Assembly: GCA_020062545.1 (NCBI GenBank)
Contig: JAGUWD010000016.1
Coordinates: 1-41,388, forward strand
DNA: 41,388 nucleotides
Reading direction: 5' to 3'
Origin: Thermodesulfovibrionales bacterium
GTDB lineage: Bacteria > Nitrospirota > Thermodesulfovibrionia > Thermodesulfovibrionales > Dissulfurispiraceae
Both the position numbers and the translations under genes were made by a program. Within the stretch, counting starts at the first letter, position 1. Each line of letters begins with the position of its first letter. This document shows positions 1-7,486 of the stretch, piece after piece. The notes below the pieces were generated by a model, which searched no databases, was not told the origin of the DNA, and saw only the letters and a list, made by a program, of their open reading frames with translations.

Positions 1-113
1 GTCAGGAGACAGCTATCAGCTTCGAGAGCCCTCAGCGCCTTATCAAGCAGATAGCTTGGCCCGACCCCGCCCGAATGAAAAACATTCCATTTTTAAACGG
101 AGGGAAAACAACG
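1..113. other. Leader region before the first gene
   Basis: This stretch is richer in G and C than the gene that follows. The reading frame of the first gene stays open back to the window edge and contains an in-frame ATG at 75. A purine-rich GGAGGG about 10 bases before the ATG at 114 marks that later codon as the real start. I see no convincing sigma-70 promoter, JUMPstart/ops element or terminator here. The end of an upstream gene could overlap this stretch but cannot be resolved. Confidence 0.4.
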
Positions 114-1046
114 ATGCATGTCTTAGTAACTGGCGGTGCAGGATATTTAGGTTCTATTCTCTGCGAGCATTTATTGAGGGATGGTTACAATGTAACCGTG
201 CTTGACAATCTTACTTATGGGCAAGGTTCACTTTTTCATCTTTGTGCGCATGAGAAATTTAATTTTGTGAGGGGAGATGTCCGGGATGAAAAAACAATTA
301 ATCAACTTATTAAGAATGTTGACGTCATAATTCCCTTAGCAGCCATTGTAGGCGCGCCGGCTTGTGACCGTGATCCGCGGATGGCTACTTCTGTGAATCT
401 GGATGCCATAAGGATGATAAACCGTCTAAGAAGCCATTCTCAATTGATTATTTACCCCACCACCAATAGTGGTTATGGCACAAAATCCGGTGATGTGTTC
501 TGCACAGAGGAAACGCCGCTTGAACCCATTACACTGTATGGCCAGACAAAATGCGAGGCAGAGTTGGAGCTACTCAATAGTCCCAACACGATTACGCTAA
601 GATTAGCTACTGTTTTTGGAGTATCACCGCGGCTGCGTATCGATCTTCTCGTGAATCATTTCGTATATGCGGCGGTAACCGATGGATATATTGTTATTTT
701 TGAAAAAGACTTCAAACGCAATTACGTTCACATTCGCGATGTGGCGGACTGTTTTTGCTACTGTATTAAGAATGCGGATAAAATGAAAGGCAGGCCTTAT
801 AACGTCGGACTTGATGCTGCGAATCTTTCCAAGGAGCAATTGGCGCTAAAAGTAAAAGAATACGTTCCCAACTTCTATATTCATTTTTCAGAAGTAGGCA
901 GTGATCCTGATAAACGGAATTATATTGTTTCAAATCAGCGTTTGCGGGAAGCTGGTTTTGAGGCAAAAAGATCCATTGATGACGGGATTAAGGAATTATT
1001 GAAGGGCTATTGCATGTTTGGCAGAAGCTCGTTTAAAAACGTCTAA
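114..1046 (+). CDS. NAD-dependent sugar epimerase/dehydratase (extended SDR)
   Basis: This is an extended short-chain dehydrogenase acting on a nucleotide-activated sugar in the cytoplasm. The protein opens directly with the NAD-binding glycine motif TGGAGYLG. It carries a YGQTK catalytic Tyr-Lys pair at mid-length and a Thr-rich TTNSGYG segment where the catalytic Ser/Thr lies. Its length of about 310 residues is normal for the family. I chose the ATG at 114 over the one at 75 because GGAGGG precedes it at proper spacing and family members start right at the glycine motif. It is followed 14 bp later by a heptose-type nucleotidyltransferase and then a sugar kinase, so it probably modifies a GDP-heptose. 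The exact reaction (C4 epimerisation, dehydration or reduction) cannot be read from sequence. Confidence 0.85.
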   Translation: MHVLVTGGAGYLGSILCEHLLRDGYNVTVLDNLTYGQGSLFHLCAHEKFNFVRGDVRDEKTINQLIKNVDVIIPLAAIVGAPACDRDPRMATSVNLDAIRMINRLRSHSQLIIYPTTNSGYGTKSGDVFCTEETPLEPITLYGQTKCEAELELLNSPNTITLRLATVFGVSPRLRIDLLVNHFVYAAVTDGYIVIFEKDFKRNYVHIRDVADCFCYCIKNADKMKGRPYNVGLDAANLSKEQLALKVKEYVPNFYIHFSEVGSDPDKRNYIVSNQRLREAGFEAKRSIDDGIKELLKGYCMFGRSSFKNV

Positions 1047-1060
1047 TTTGCCAATTCATA

Positions 1061-1771
1061 ATGACATTTCCTTTAAATATTAGTGTAGCAATCCTTGTGG
1101 GGGGCTTGGGAACACGATTGAAGCCTGTTGTTAATGATCGCCCCAAAGTTATGGCATTGATTAATGGACGGCCCTTTTTATCATACATCTTGGATCAAAT
1201 AAACAATGCACGTTTGACGGATGTTATCCTTTGCGTGGGGTACATGGGAAAATACTTAGAATCAGAAATGGGGCAGACATATAGAAATCTATCTTTGCGT
1301 TATTCATATGAATATGAACCCCTTGGTACCGGTGGTGCACTCCGCAATGCACACGATCTTATAAACTCAGACACCATTTTAATAATGAATGGCGATTCCT
1401 ATTGCCAGTATAATTTAGGGGAATATTGGTCCTTCCATGAACAAAATAACGCCTTCGCCTCTATTCTCTCGACTTTTGTCAGTGATACCAGTAGATATGG
1501 CCGTATTAGAATAAATGATCATAATCATGTCTTGGCATTTGAAGAAAAAGGATCATTTACAGGCCCTGGATGGATCAATGCGGGGATCTATTTAATAGAT
1601 AGAGAGACCATCTCTGGAATTCCAGGCAAGCGTTTCGTGTCTTTAGAAAAAGAAATTTTTCCGTCCCTAATTGGAAAAGAACTCTATGGATTTATGAATG
1701 ATGGTCTCTTCTTAGATATTGGTACTCCTGACGACTTTGCCAAGGCAGGCGCTTTCTTTAAACAAATATGA
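1061..1771 (+). CDS. hddC: Sugar-1-phosphate nucleotidyltransferase, HddC-like
   Basis: This predicted nucleotidyltransferase activates a sugar 1-phosphate with NTP, most likely D-glycero-alpha-D-manno-heptose 1-phosphate with GTP. The N-terminal signature GGLGTRL (residues 14-20) followed by RPKVM is the NTP-binding loop. PLGTGGAL near residue 90 contacts the base and sugar, and NGDSY near 110 holds the metal-binding Asp. At 236 residues it has the short single-domain form typical of HddC and lacks a left-handed helix domain. The kinase directly downstream is HddA-like, which supports a heptose substrate, but other GDP- or UDP-hexoses are possible. The ribosome site is weak. The ATG at 1061 is the first in frame after the preceding gene's stop. 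Confidence 0.8.
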   Translation: MTFPLNISVAILVGGLGTRLKPVVNDRPKVMALINGRPFLSYILDQINNARLTDVILCVGYMGKYLESEMGQTYRNLSLRYSYEYEPLGTGGALRNAHDLINSDTILIMNGDSYCQYNLGEYWSFHEQNNAFASILSTFVSDTSRYGRIRINDHNHVLAFEEKGSFTGPGWINAGIYLIDRETISGIPGKRFVSLEKEIFPSLIGKELYGFMNDGLFLDIGTPDDFAKAGAFFKQI

Positions 1772-1790
1772 TTAAGGAGATACCCCCTTT

Positions 1791-2861
1791 ATGATTATTA
1801 CCAGAACTCCATATCGTATATCGTTTTTCGGCGGCGGGTCAGATTATCCCGGCTGGTATCTGAAAAACGGCGGGCAGGTCCTTGCGACCACAATAGATAA
1901 ATTCTGCTATCTAACCTGCCGTTATCTTCCGCCGTTTTTTGAACATAGAATCAGAATCGTCTATTCAAGAATAGAGAGTTGTTTTTCGATTGATGAAATT
2001 CAGCATCCTGCCGTCCGGGAGGGGTTACGTTTTCTAAATATTGATAGAAGCGTCGAAATTCACCACGATGGTGATCTTCCCGCACGTAGTGGTATTGGTT
2101 CAAGTTCTTCATTCGTAGTTGGCCTGCTGCATGCCTTATATGCTCTCAAAGGCCAGATGATCGATAAACACCGACTGGCAAAAGAAAGTATTTACCTTGA
2201 GCAGCAAATACTTAAGGAAACAGTGGGTTCGCAGGATCAGGTCCTGGCAGCCTATGGCGGCCTAAATCATATCCATTTTTTACCTAATGGCGACATCTCT
2301 GTAACACCCATAACCGTGCAAAGAACGAGGGTTGAGGAACTTAATTCACACCTGATGCTTTTCTATACCGGGATCAAACGCACGGCGGCACAAGTAGCTG
2401 AAAGTTATGTAAACGATATAGAATCACGTGAAAAACAGATGAATGCATTACAAAGGCTTGTTGGGGAAGCGATTACAATTCTAAATGGCAACAATAACAT
2501 CATTGGTTTTGGAGAACTGCTTCATGAAGCATGGCAGATCAAGCGTGGGCTGAGTGAGCAAGTGTCAAACGAGCATGTGGATGGCCTATATAACCAAGCA
2601 CGCAAAATGGGCGCAATAGGTGGTAAACTTCTTGGAGCTGGCGGCGGAGGATTTATATTACTTTTTGTGCCGCCGGAAGCACAGAAAAAGGTCATAAAGG
2701 AATTCAGTAAGCTAATTTATGTTCCATTTCAGTTTGAATATGCTGGAAGTCAAATCATTTTTTATGATCCTCGGGACAATCACTCTGACTTGGACAAAAA
2801 GCGAGGAAAGAACCTCATTAATCCTTTTCAGGAAATGACAGTTAATAGCATTAATCAATGA
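1791..2861 (+). CDS. hddA: GHMP-family sugar kinase, heptose 7-phosphate 1-kinase-like
   Basis: A GHMP-superfamily kinase, likely phosphorylating the anomeric position of a heptose 7-phosphate or similar sugar phosphate. The N-terminus ITRTPYRISFFGGGSD is the diagnostic opening of HddA and related kinases. The ATP-binding loop GIGSSSS sits at residues 101-107, and the C-terminal GAGGGGF motif is near residue 285. Length is 356 residues, normal for the family. AAGGAG lies upstream of the ATG at the usual distance. It ends in an ATGA overlap with the E1 alpha gene, so the two are translationally coupled. A second HddA-like kinase lies at 28828; the two are clearly diverged and not a recent duplication. 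Confidence 0.85.
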   Translation: MIITRTPYRISFFGGGSDYPGWYLKNGGQVLATTIDKFCYLTCRYLPPFFEHRIRIVYSRIESCFSIDEIQHPAVREGLRFLNIDRSVEIHHDGDLPARSGIGSSSSFVVGLLHALYALKGQMIDKHRLAKESIYLEQQILKETVGSQDQVLAAYGGLNHIHFLPNGDISVTPITVQRTRVEELNSHLMLFYTGIKRTAAQVAESYVNDIESREKQMNALQRLVGEAITILNGNNNIIGFGELLHEAWQIKRGLSEQVSNEHVDGLYNQARKMGAIGGKLLGAGGGGFILLFVPPEAQKKVIKEFSKLIYVPFQFEYAGSQIIFYDPRDNHSDLDKKRGKNLINPFQEMTVNSINQ

Positions 2862-3844
2862 CAATGAATCTAAAAAAGTATCCACATAAGCTACTTGTAA
2901 AGTTGTATTTCGATATGCTCAGAATAAATAAGGTACAACTGCACATCGAATCCCTTTACCATTTGGATGAAATGAAAACCCCGATTCATTTGAGTATTGG
3001 GCAGGAGGCTATAGCCGTTGGTGTTTGTGCGAACCTGCGCCAAAACGATTACATATCAAGCAGCCATCGGGGTCATGGCCACTATCTGGCGAAGGGTGGA
3101 GATTTAAAAAGATTAATTGCCGAACTATATTGCCGCGAAACTGGTTGTTCAAAAGGCAGGGGTGGGTCTATGCACTTGGTCGATACCTCTGTGGGGCACA
3201 TGGGAAGTTCATCTATTGTTGGCGGCGGTATACCTATTGGTACGGGCTTGGGACTTGCTACCCAAATGAAGGCTGAAGATAGGGTTAGTGTTATCTTTTT
3301 TAGTGACGGAGCAGCAGATGAGGGTGCCCTTTATGAAAGCATTAATTTTGCAATCCTAAAAAAGCTACCTGTCATTTTCGTTTATGAAAATAATCAATTT
3401 GCAGTGTGTTCTCACGTGTCCGCACGTCAGGCTGGTGAAATAATTTTTCATAAGACACCACATGACGCAATGCCTTCACAAGCAGTGAACGGCAATTCTG
3501 TAATGGATGTTTATGAAGCAACAAAACAAGCTGTAATGCGCGCACGGCAAAAATCAGGTCCTTCTTTTATAGAATGCAAAACTTACCGTGTTCGGGGACA
3601 TGCTGGAGCTGGCTCAGATGAGAAACTCGGTTACCGGACGGCTGAGGAAATTCGGGAATGGGAAGCAAAGTGCCCCGTACGAGCCTTCTCGGAGATACTC
3701 CTTCGTGATGGGGTTTTGAACGAGACTGAGATTCAAATAATGGAAGAGACCATTGATTGTGAGATTGATGAGGCGTTCCGTTTTGCACAAAGAAGCCCAC
3801 TGCCGAAACCGGAAGATGTGACAAAATACCTTTTTTGCGATTAA
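2858..3844 (+). CDS. Thiamine-diphosphate dehydrogenase E1 component, alpha subunit
   Basis: This is the alpha subunit of a two-subunit thiamine-diphosphate enzyme of the pyruvate/acetoin dehydrogenase E1 type, which decarboxylates a 2-oxo acid. The ThDP-magnesium motif is visible as SDGA starting at residue 149 and ENNQ ending near residue 180, with the normal spacing of about 30 residues; the usual leading Gly is Ser. The family stretch SSHRGHGHYLAKG and GRGGSMH are present. Length of 328 residues is normal. It starts in an ATGA overlap with the kinase gene, and the beta subunit follows after 4 bp. No E2 acyltransferase or E3 lipoamide dehydrogenase is present in the window, so a role in central metabolism is unlikely. 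Similar pairs in natural-product clusters have been proposed to add two-carbon branches to sugars. Confidence 0.88.
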   Translation: MTMNLKKYPHKLLVKLYFDMLRINKVQLHIESLYHLDEMKTPIHLSIGQEAIAVGVCANLRQNDYISSSHRGHGHYLAKGGDLKRLIAELYCRETGCSKGRGGSMHLVDTSVGHMGSSSIVGGGIPIGTGLGLATQMKAEDRVSVIFFSDGAADEGALYESINFAILKKLPVIFVYENNQFAVCSHVSARQAGEIIFHKTPHDAMPSQAVNGNSVMDVYEATKQAVMRARQKSGPSFIECKTYRVRGHAGAGSDEKLGYRTAEEIREWEAKCPVRAFSEILLRDGVLNETEIQIMEETIDCEIDEAFRFAQRSPLPKPEDVTKYLFCD

Positions 3845-3848
3845 GAAG

Positions 3849-4895
3849 ATGCCTTGGACAAAGATTAAATCTGACGTGAATGAGCCTAATTACTATTTGG
3901 AATCGGACGAGAACATTCGACGTTTATCCTATTCGGAGGCTATACGTGAAGCTATGGATCAAGCCCTGGAATTGGATCAGCGAGTTTTCATAATGGGACA
4001 AGGTGTAGACGATCCAGGAGCCATGTTCGGCACGACATTAAATCTCCACAAGAAATACGGGAGCCAGCGAGTATTCGATACCCCATTAGCCGAGAATGCC
4101 CTCACAGGTATTGCCACTGGCGCTGCCATTGGCGGAATGCGCCCAGTATATTTCCACAACCGGCCTGATTTTCTTTTTTTAGCAATGGATCAACTGGTGA
4201 ACCATGCATCCAAGTGGTATTACATGTTCGGTGGTGCTGTAAATGTCCCGATTGTCTTGTGGGCATGCATAGGCAGGGGTTGGGGTTCTGCTGCGCAGCA
4301 TTCCCAGGCGCTTCAGGGTCTTTTCATGCACATTCCGGGGCTCAAGCTTATCATGCCAAGTACTTGTTATGATGCCAAAGGACTCATGCTTTCCGCCATT
4401 GCTGATAATAATCCGGTTTTGATCATCGAGCACCGCTTGAACTTTCGCCATAAGGGGTTTGTTCCTGAAACACCATACCGCGTACCCATTGGTAAAGGAA
4501 TCATCAGAAAGCAGGGGAAGGATATTACTTTTGTCGCTATCTCACATATGGTTACGGAAGCTTACAAAGCGGCGGAGGAATTATCAAAGGAAGGGATTGA
4601 GGCCGAAGTGATTGATCTAAGAACCCTCCGCCCGTTAGATGAAGAAATTATCCTTCGTTCTGTATCAAAAACGGGCCGATTGTTGATTGCTGATTGCGGT
4701 TGGAAAACTGGAGGAATAACGGCAGAAATATCTGCGCTTGTTGCGGAAAAGGGTTTTGAGTTTTTAAAGGCGCCTATTCGCCGTGTGGCATGTCAAGACG
4801 TGCCGACCCCCTCTGGGTATACTTTAGAGGAGGCATTCTACGTTGGTAGCAATGATATTTTAAATGCTGCCCGTGAGATTCTTCAAATACGCTGA
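3849..4895 (+). CDS. Thiamine-diphosphate dehydrogenase E1 component, beta subunit
   Basis: This is the partner beta subunit of the E1 pair, with an N-terminal transketolase-type pyrimidine-binding domain and a C-terminal transketolase domain. The cofactor-activating Glu is kept in PLAENALTG (Glu at residue 82). The C-terminal half has EVIDLRTLRPLDEE, a strong E1 beta signature. Length of 348 residues is slightly longer than the usual 325 because of an N-terminal extension of about 25 residues before LSYSEAIREA. It follows the alpha subunit by 4 bp, and its stop overlaps the start of the radical SAM gene by one base. The substrate is probably pyruvate or another short 2-oxo acid. The acceptor is inferred to be a keto-sugar nucleotide rather than lipoamide because no E2 is nearby. 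Confidence 0.88.
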   Translation: MPWTKIKSDVNEPNYYLESDENIRRLSYSEAIREAMDQALELDQRVFIMGQGVDDPGAMFGTTLNLHKKYGSQRVFDTPLAENALTGIATGAAIGGMRPVYFHNRPDFLFLAMDQLVNHASKWYYMFGGAVNVPIVLWACIGRGWGSAAQHSQALQGLFMHIPGLKLIMPSTCYDAKGLMLSAIADNNPVLIIEHRLNFRHKGFVPETPYRVPIGKGIIRKQGKDITFVAISHMVTEAYKAAEELSKEGIEAEVIDLRTLRPLDEEIILRSVSKTGRLLIADCGWKTGGITAEISALVAEKGFEFLKAPIRRVACQDVPTPSGYTLEEAFYVGSNDILNAAREILQIR

Positions 4896-6433
4896 TGAAT
4901 ATGACCACCCTAAATCGTCGCTTAGACATACTTTTTGTCGAACCAGATTCTTCAGCAAAAGCATATCAAGATCTAAGTAAGACATATTCGGCGATAGAAA
5001 CTCCAACATGGAGCCTATTACTGGCCCAGTCCTGTCGTCGCAAAGGCTTTGGCGTTGCTATCTTGGATTGTAATGCGGAACACTTGACCGATGAGCAAGC
5101 CATACAAAGAATCCGAGATGTGAATCCCCGCCTGGTATGTTTTGTATTATATGGTCAGAATCCTAATTCCGGTACGACAAGCATGATTGGCGGTACTCGC
5201 CTGTGTGCCGAACTTAAGCAAGCCTATCCGGAGTATCTAACTTGTTTCGTGGGATCGCATGTCAGTGCATTACCAAGAGAAGTTTTATCTCATCCTTTTA
5301 TAGACATGGTCCTTCTTAACGAAGGAGTCTATGCATTGCACGATCTATTACGCTCTGACTTGAACGACGATCTGGATAAGATTAACGGTATAGGTTATAA
5401 AAGGGATGGCCATATTGTCCTTAACCCACCTCAGCAAGTTGTGCCACAACAAAGTATGGACAACGACTTACCTGGATATGCTTGGGATTTGCTGCCGTAT
5501 GATAAGAAGCCTTTGGATCTTTACAGAGCCCATTTCTGGCATACCAACTATAATCACGAACAACGAACTCCCTTTGCCGCCTTATACACATCACTTGGCT
5601 GCCCCTTTAAGTGCGATTTCTGCATGATCAATATCCTCAATAGAGTGGATAATTCTGATGAAGTAACTTCAGCAAATTCGTCTCATATTCGTTATTGGAC
5701 ACCCGAACTTATATTACGTGAATTTGATAAACTTGTCGAAATGGGTGTGCAGACAATAAGAATATCGGATGAAATGTTTTTTCTAAACAAAAGGCACTTT
5801 GAACCTCTAATCAAAGGGTTAATTGAGCGAGATTATGATTTAAGATTATGGGCTTATACTCGCGTGGATACAATAAAGCCAGAATATTTAGATATATTTA
5901 GACAAGCGGGTATCAAATGGTTGGCAATAGGTTTTGAGGCAGGTAACCAGCTTGTAAGACAAGAAGTTTCAAAAGGTAAGTTTAACGAACTTGATATTAG
6001 AGAAATAGTTAAATCAATTAATGATCATGGAATTAATGTTGCTGCAAATTACATTTTTGGCTTTCCAGGCGACAATTTTGCGACCATGCAACAAACTCTT
6101 GATTTAGCATGCGAACTAAATACACCATTTGCTAATTTTTATCCATGTATGGCATTGCCCGGTAGTCCATTGTATCTGAAAGCTTTACAAAATGGCTGGA
6201 AATTGCCCGATTCGTATGAAGGATATGCTTTTTTTTCAGACGAATGTCTGCCATTACCGACAAAATATCTTAGCGCTGCTGATGTTCTGAAGTTTCGAGA
6301 TGAAGCATGGCATAAGTACTATACGCGCACGGAATATTTAGATCTTATTGAACGAAAATTCGGTAAAGAGCAACGAAAAAATATTGAAGAATTAACGAAA
6401 ATTAAAATTAAACGAAAAATACTTGGGGACTGA
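4895..6433 (+). CDS. B12-binding-type radical SAM enzyme
   Basis: A radical S-adenosylmethionine enzyme with an N-terminal cobalamin-binding-like Rossmann domain (about residues 1-190) and a radical SAM barrel. The [4Fe-4S] cluster motif is CPFKCDFC, with cysteines at residues 236, 240 and 243. The loop after it includes KLVEMGVQTIRISDEMFF, and IGFEAGNQ is a further barrel strand. The C-terminal tail of about 40 residues is Lys-rich. No clear DxHxxG cobalamin-ligand motif is present, so the B12 may be bound base-off without a His ligand, or the domain may be vestigial. It overlaps the E1 beta stop by one base. Possible roles are C-methylation or another radical change of a sugar nucleotide; the sequence alone does not say which. 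Confidence 0.85.
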   Translation: MNMTTLNRRLDILFVEPDSSAKAYQDLSKTYSAIETPTWSLLLAQSCRRKGFGVAILDCNAEHLTDEQAIQRIRDVNPRLVCFVLYGQNPNSGTTSMIGGTRLCAELKQAYPEYLTCFVGSHVSALPREVLSHPFIDMVLLNEGVYALHDLLRSDLNDDLDKINGIGYKRDGHIVLNPPQQVVPQQSMDNDLPGYAWDLLPYDKKPLDLYRAHFWHTNYNHEQRTPFAALYTSLGCPFKCDFCMINILNRVDNSDEVTSANSSHIRYWTPELILREFDKLVEMGVQTIRISDEMFFLNKRHFEPLIKGLIERDYDLRLWAYTRVDTIKPEYLDIFRQAGIKWLAIGFEAGNQLVRQEVSKGKFNELDIREIVKSINDHGINVAANYIFGFPGDNFATMQQTLDLACELNTPFANFYPCMALPGSPLYLKALQNGWKLPDSYEGYAFFSDECLPLPTKYLSAADVLKFRDEAWHKYYTRTEYLDLIERKFGKEQRKNIEELTKIKIKRKILGD

Positions 6434-6525
6434 GCCAATACAACCAGATCCTGAAAATTTCATAATAGTAATTTCATAATCGATATCATCGTATAACTTC
6501 TATGACAGTCAACCGCGGAAATGCA

Positions 6526-7446
6526 ATGAATATAGATAGTTCTATATATGTTGTTGGTGAAAACACGCTGATTGGTGTAGCCATTCATCGGGCTTTGGAA
6601 AGAGCGGGCTACTGTAAAACTTTCAGTGAAAAAGGAGAAGATCTGAAAAATGTGTCACAGATTGATAGACTTTTCCGTGAAAGAAAACCCGAGTTCGTAT
6701 TCCTTGCGGCAGGGAAAACCGGCGGTATCGCTGCAAACATAAAGTATCCTGCAGATCTCATGCTGGATAATCTTTTAATTGCATGTAATATTATCGAATG
6801 TGCTCGCCGTTATAATGTTAAAAAATTGCTCTATCTTGCCAGTTCATGCAGTTACCCGCGGGATTGTGCTCAGCCTATGAAGGAGGAAGCTCTTCTCACA
6901 GGCCTTCTTGAACCGACCAATGTGGCCTATGCGGTAGCCAAGATTGCCGGCATCAAGCTATGCCAGGCTTACAAGTCCCAATATGGTTCCAATTTCATTG
7001 TAGGGATTCCAGCCAATGCCTTTGGACCAGGCGATGATTTCAGCGAGGAAGATTCCCATGTGGTGGCTGCCCTGATCCGTAAAATGCATGAGGCAAAAGT
7101 AAATGATAGAAAACAGGTGGAAGTTTGGGGAACTGGGAATCCCCAGCGGGAATTCATCTTCGTTGACGATCTGGCCGATGCATGCCTCTTTATTATGGAC
7201 AACTATGACACACCGGAACCCATTAATCTGGGGAGTGGCATGGCCTTTTCCATCCGGGACCTGGCAGAAGCAATCCGCGAGGTCGTAGGGTTTAATGGAT
7301 CGATCGTATATGACACGAGCAAACCGGACGGCATGCCCATAAAAAGTCTCGACAACAGTAAAATAAGAGACTTGGGGTGGTCTCCTTACTTTTCCTTGAG
7401 AGAGGGGCTGGCGATTACATATAACTGGTATCGAAAGGAATATTGA
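6526..7446 (+). CDS. GDP-L-fucose synthase-like epimerase/reductase
   Basis: A short-chain dehydrogenase of the GDP-fucose synthase (Fcl/WcaG) and ColC type, which epimerises and reduces GDP-4-keto-6-deoxy sugars using NADPH. Visible signatures are the SSCSYPRD stretch with catalytic Ser, the YAVAK Tyr-Lys pair (Tyr 135 from the chosen start), and the late GTGNPQREFIFVDDLA motif that is diagnostic for this branch. The nucleotide-binding loop is a divergent GENTLIG instead of the usual GHRGMVG. An earlier in-frame ATG exists at 6502, but only the one at 6526 has a GGAA ribosome site before it. No GDP-mannose 4,6-dehydratase is in the window, so its substrate must come from elsewhere. The neighbouring 3-dehydratase makes a ColC-like role plausible. 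Confidence 0.82.
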   Translation: MNIDSSIYVVGENTLIGVAIHRALERAGYCKTFSEKGEDLKNVSQIDRLFRERKPEFVFLAAGKTGGIAANIKYPADLMLDNLLIACNIIECARRYNVKKLLYLASSCSYPRDCAQPMKEEALLTGLLEPTNVAYAVAKIAGIKLCQAYKSQYGSNFIVGIPANAFGPGDDFSEEDSHVVAALIRKMHEAKVNDRKQVEVWGTGNPQREFIFVDDLADACLFIMDNYDTPEPINLGSGMAFSIRDLAEAIREVVGFNGSIVYDTSKPDGMPIKSLDNSKIRDLGWSPYFSLREGLAITYNWYRKEY

Positions 7447-7486
7447 TTATGACGAAAAAGAAAAGAGCTATTTGGAGCTATTGCAA

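Noticed and set aside
75-113. Longer N-terminus of the first epimerase starting at the ATG at 75
   Set aside because: Family members begin at the glycine motif, and the strong GGAGGG site serves the ATG at 114.
2858-4895. Housekeeping pyruvate or acetoin dehydrogenase operon
   Set aside because: Only E1 alpha and beta are present, with no lipoyl-bearing E2 or E3, and the pair is coupled on both sides to glycan genes.
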